A stretch of 64,000 bases of DNA from JBOHRN01 sp050732775 (GTDB lineage: Bacteria; Gemmatimonadota; Gemmatimonadetes; Longimicrobiales; Longimicrobiaceae), in NCBI GenBank assembly GCA_050732775.1, contig JBOHRN010000002.1, positions 93,095-157,094 of the forward strand, read 5' to 3'. The position numbers and the translations under genes were made by a program. The notes under the pieces were generated by a model. That model saw only the letters and a program-made list of their open reading frames with translations, was not told where the DNA came from and did no database searches. Positions 61,722-64,000 of the stretch are shown here, in pieces (position 1 is the first letter of the stretch; each line of letters starts with the position of its first letter).

Positions 61722-62994
61722 GAGCCATCATCTCCGCTTCCGCGACCACTTGTCTGTCCACCGTTCCGACTCCTTTCATTTTGCACGTGGCCCCCCGGAT
61801 CTGGAGAACCTCCAACTCGAACCGGATCTGGTCTCCCGGAGTGACCGGCCGGCGCCACTTGACCTTATCGAGAGACATGAAGTAGACCACTTTGTCCTCC
61901 ATGTCGTCTACCGTGTCCATGAGGAGTAGCCCTCCCACCTGGGCCATCGCCTCGATGATGAGCACCCCCGGCATGATCGGGTGGCCGGGGAAGTGCCCGG
62001 TAAAGAAGGGTTCGTTGATGGTGACGTTCTTGATGCCCACGATCCGTTTGCGGGCCTCGTATTCAACCACCCTGTCCACCAACAGGAAGGGGTAGCGGTG
62101 GGGAAGGTTACGGAGGATCTGCCGGGCGTCGAGCACGGGACCGGTCTCCCCCGTGTGTTCGGCGCGCGCAAGAAGCTCTCTCACCAGGGCCACGTTGCCC
62201 GCGTGGCTGGGCCGCTCGGCCACCACGTGGGCGGCTATCCTCCCCCCCACCAGCGCCAAGTCTCCCACGATGTCGAGGGTTTTATGGCGCACGAATTCGT
62301 CGGGGTAGCGTAGCTCCACACCATCGGCCATGCCCCGGTCGGTGAGGACCACCGCGTTGGCGGTACTACCCCCCATGGCCAGGCCGCGCGCCCGCAGCTC
62401 TTCCACCTCGCGCACGAAACCGAAGGTGCGCGCCGATCCCAGCTCCGCCGCAAAGGTCTCCCGCTCGATCAGGTACGAGCCGAACTGGCGTCCCACCATG
62501 GGGTGGGTAAACTCGATGGTGGTCGAGACTCGGTACCCGTCGGCGGCCGCCACCATGTAGCTGGAGCTCTCCTCCCGCACCCAGAACGGCTCCTCCACCC
62601 GGAGCACGCGGGCCACCGCCGCCTGCTCCTCTACCCCCGCCTGCTCGAAGAGGGCCAGGAAATCCCGCGAACTGCCGTCTCCGGCTGGGAGCTCGGGGCC
62701 GTGTACCTGGACCCGCAAGTTGTCGATCCCGAGCGCTGCCACCGCGGCCAGAAAGTGCTCGACCGTCCGCAGGGTAACCCCTCCCCTACCCAGGGTGGTT
62801 CCCCGCTCGGTCGACGCTACCCGCTCCGGTTTGGCGTCGATCTCGACCACCGGGTCCACGTCGGTGCGCTGGAACACCACCCCGGAGTTGGCGGGCGCGG
62901 GCTCTACCCGGAGCCGGACGCGGACGCCGGTGTGGATGCCCTCCCCTTCCATCTCGGCGGGGCGGATAACGGTTTGTTGGCGCGGCGCTTTCAT
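61705..62994 (-). CDS. lpxC: LpxC-FabZ fusion (UDP-3-O-acyl-GlcNAc deacetylase / 3-hydroxyacyl-ACP dehydratase)
   Basis: A 429-aa bifunctional protein. The LpxC part (residues 1-280) has GEGIHTGVRVRLRVEPA, zinc His in TVEHFLAAVAALGIDN, HKTLDIVGDLALVGG with His and Asp ligands, and RPSHAGNVALVREL with the catalytic His. The FabZ part (about 290-429) has LPHRYPFLLVDRVVEYE and FFTGHFPGHPIMPGVLIIEAMAQVGG with the catalytic His and Glu. This fusion is known from Bacteroidetes, Chlorobi and relatives. The ATG overlaps lpxD by 4 bases. Confidence 0.97.
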   Translation of the reverse strand: MKAPRQQTVIRPAEMEGEGIHTGVRVRLRVEPAPANSGVVFQRTDVDPVVEIDAKPERVASTERGTTLGRGGVTLRTVEHFLAAVAALGIDNLRVQVHGPELPAGDGSSRDFLALFEQAGVEEQAAVARVLRVEEPFWVREESSSYMVAAADGYRVSTTIEFTHPMVGRQFGSYLIERETFAAELGSARTFGFVREVEELRARGLAMGGSTANAVVLTDRGMADGVELRYPDEFVRHKTLDIVGDLALVGGRIAAHVVAERPSHAGNVALVRELLARAEHTGETGPVLDARQILRNLPHRYPFLLVDRVVEYEARKRIVGIKNVTINEPFFTGHFPGHPIMPGVLIIEAMAQVGGLLLMDTVDDMEDKVVYFMSLDKVKWRRPVTPGDQIRFELEVLQIRGATCKMKGVGTVDRQVVAEAEMMARVVDR

Positions 62995-64000
62995 TTACTC
63001 TTTGCCTTCATTTGCAAGCGCTTCAGTAGCTCGGGCAGACGAAAGAGGGCGGCTTGGGCGCGGAGCGCCTCGCGGTGGGGCCGGGCCGGGTAACCCGACA
63101 CCGTCTCTCCGGGCGGCACGTCTGAGGTTACCCCGGACTGGGCCCCGATACGGGCGCCCGCCCCGATCTCCAGATGACCTCCGATCCCTGCCTGCCCTCC
63201 GATCACCACTCCCTCTCCCATGCGAGTGCTTCCAGAGACGCCCACCTGGGCCACCACCACCGAGCGCGGGCCGATGACCACGTTGTGCCCCACGTGGACC
63301 AGGTTGTCGATCTTGGTTCCGTCTCCGATCACCGTGTCCCCGATCGATCCCCGGTCGATGGTGGTGTTGGCACCGATCTCGACACCGGCGCCAACCCGGC
63401 AACCTCCCACTTGCGGGATCTTGCGGTGTTCCCCGCCAGCGAAGGAGTAGCCGAAACCGTCCGAGCCGATACGGGCCCCGGCGTGGATCACCGTGCGCTC
63501 CCCCACTACCGTACCCGGGTACACCGTGACCTGGGGGTAGATCACGCACCCGGCGCCCAGCAGGCACCGTTCTCCGATCACGACCTGCGCCCCGATGCGG
63601 GCGTCCGCACCGATGCGGCAACCGGAAGCCACCACCGCGTAAGGGCCTAGCGAGACGCCCCCGGCTATCTCGGTCATCGGGTCCACCACCGCGGTGGGGT
63701 GGATACCGGGCTCCGGCTTCGGCTCCGGAAACATCGCCTCTAGCACCAAACCCAGAGCCCGGTGCGGATCGTCCACCCGGATGAGCGTGGCCCCCCGCGC
63801 TCCCTTGGCCCGCGCGCCCCGGCTCACCAGGACCGCCCCGGCCTGAGTGGTGGAAAGATACCCCAGGTACCTCGAATTGGCAACGAAGGAGAGATCCCCG
63901 GGTGCGGCTGAGTCGAGGGGGGCCGCGCCGGTGAGCTGGCGGTCGGCGTCGCCCTCTACCGTACCCTTTACCAGCTGCGCCACCTCTCTCACGGAGATAC
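62991..64000 (-). CDS. lpxD: UDP-3-O-(3-hydroxymyristoyl)glucosamine N-acyltransferase LpxD, 5' end at window edge
   Basis: This left-handed beta-helix acyltransferase adds the N-linked chain of lipid A. The N-terminal domain (VREVAQLVKGTVEGDADRQLTG, LSFVANSRYLGYL) precedes hexapeptide repeats. HAGARIGSDGFGYSFAGGEHRKIPQVG and IDNLVHVGHNVVIG, which carries the catalytic His, are diagnostic. A GTG at 63992 would give 333 aa, but the frame stays open to the window edge with Ile-Ser before it, as in longer LpxD N-termini. I call it partial. Confidence 0.94.
   Translation of the reverse strand, partial: ISVREVAQLVKGTVEGDADRQLTGAAPLDSAAPGDLSFVANSRYLGYLSTTQAGAVLVSRGARAKGARGATLIRVDDPHRALGLVLEAMFPEPKPEPGIHPTAVVDPMTEIAGGVSLGPYAVVASGCRIGADARIGAQVVIGERCLLGAGCVIYPQVTVYPGTVVGERTVIHAGARIGSDGFGYSFAGGEHRKIPQVGGCRVGAGVEIGANTTIDRGSIGDTVIGDGTKIDNLVHVGHNVVIGPRSVVVAQVGVSGSTRMGEGVVIGGQAGIGGHLEIGAGARIGAQSGVTSDVPPGETVSGYPARPHREALRAQAALFRLPELLKRLQMKAKSK

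Overview
The window is gene-dense, high-GC chromosomal DNA. No stretch longer than about 300 bases lacks a gene, and I saw no tRNA, rRNA, CRISPR array, insertion sequence or prophage. The host is a diderm (LPS-making) bacterium: lpxD, lpxC, lpxA, lpxB and lpxK, the KDO genes kdsB/A/C/D and lptC/A/B are all here. The LpxC-FabZ fusion, the lipoprotein-type LptC, bacillithiol enzyme BshC, a UPF0182 protein and very frequent GTG/TTG starts fit the FCB side of the tree, with Gemmatimonadota or a close relative most likely. That placement is inference; no marker gene decides it.

Layout, plus strand, 1-34917. First come the carA tail, sppA, an HU protein, a 101-aa unknown and moaD-moaE-moaA. A lone minus-strand flavoprotein (3683-4357) carries the full substrate-binding signature of iodotyrosine deiodinase. 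Next are a heptose-7-phosphate kinase, RidA, phosphomannomutase/phosphoglucomutase, a UPF0182 membrane protein, carbamate kinase, sucC-sucD, a degenerate EIIA plus CBS protein and ndk. A clear sigma70-type promoter then opens the fatty-acid block (DUF177, rpmF, plsX, fabH, fabD, fabG, acpP, fabF). It runs on into ispF, a DedA protein that appears to use an ATC start, a Xer recombinase, a PabA/TrpG amidotransferase and an outer-membrane barrel. From 24484 to 34917 ten genes touch or overlap end to end: kdsB, pyrG, kdsA, kdsC, kdsD, lptC, lptA, lptB, rpoN and a glycosyltransferase. They join KDO synthesis, its CTP supply, LPS transport and sigma-54.

Middle, 34918-47852. greA and a four-gene minus-strand surface-glycan cluster (flippase-like protein, YfhO-type protein, two GT4 enzymes) face a plus-strand polyprenol-phosphate mannosyltransferase and a HEAT-repeat protein. 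A 10-bp inverted repeat lies between the divergent units. An AT-rich island precedes ku-ligD, a two-gene NHEJ repair operon, followed by a convergent rhomboid protease.

Right end, minus strand, 64000-47983. One long run of mostly overlapping genes holds lpxD, lpxC-fabZ, lpxA, a Gfo/Idh dehydrogenase, a 43-aa single-pass membrane protein, lpxB, a DUF374 acyltransferase, lpxK, nadB, a methyltransferase, bshC, murJ and a deaminase. uvrC and ddl follow. Envelope synthesis dominates the window: lipid A, KDO, LPS export, lipid II flipping, D-Ala-D-Ala and acyl chains are all supplied from it. The most unusual points are the IYD homologue, the 142-residue extra domain on LptB, the apparent ATC start, the small membrane protein in the lpx operon, and the EIIA-like domain whose phosphorylatable His has become Gln.
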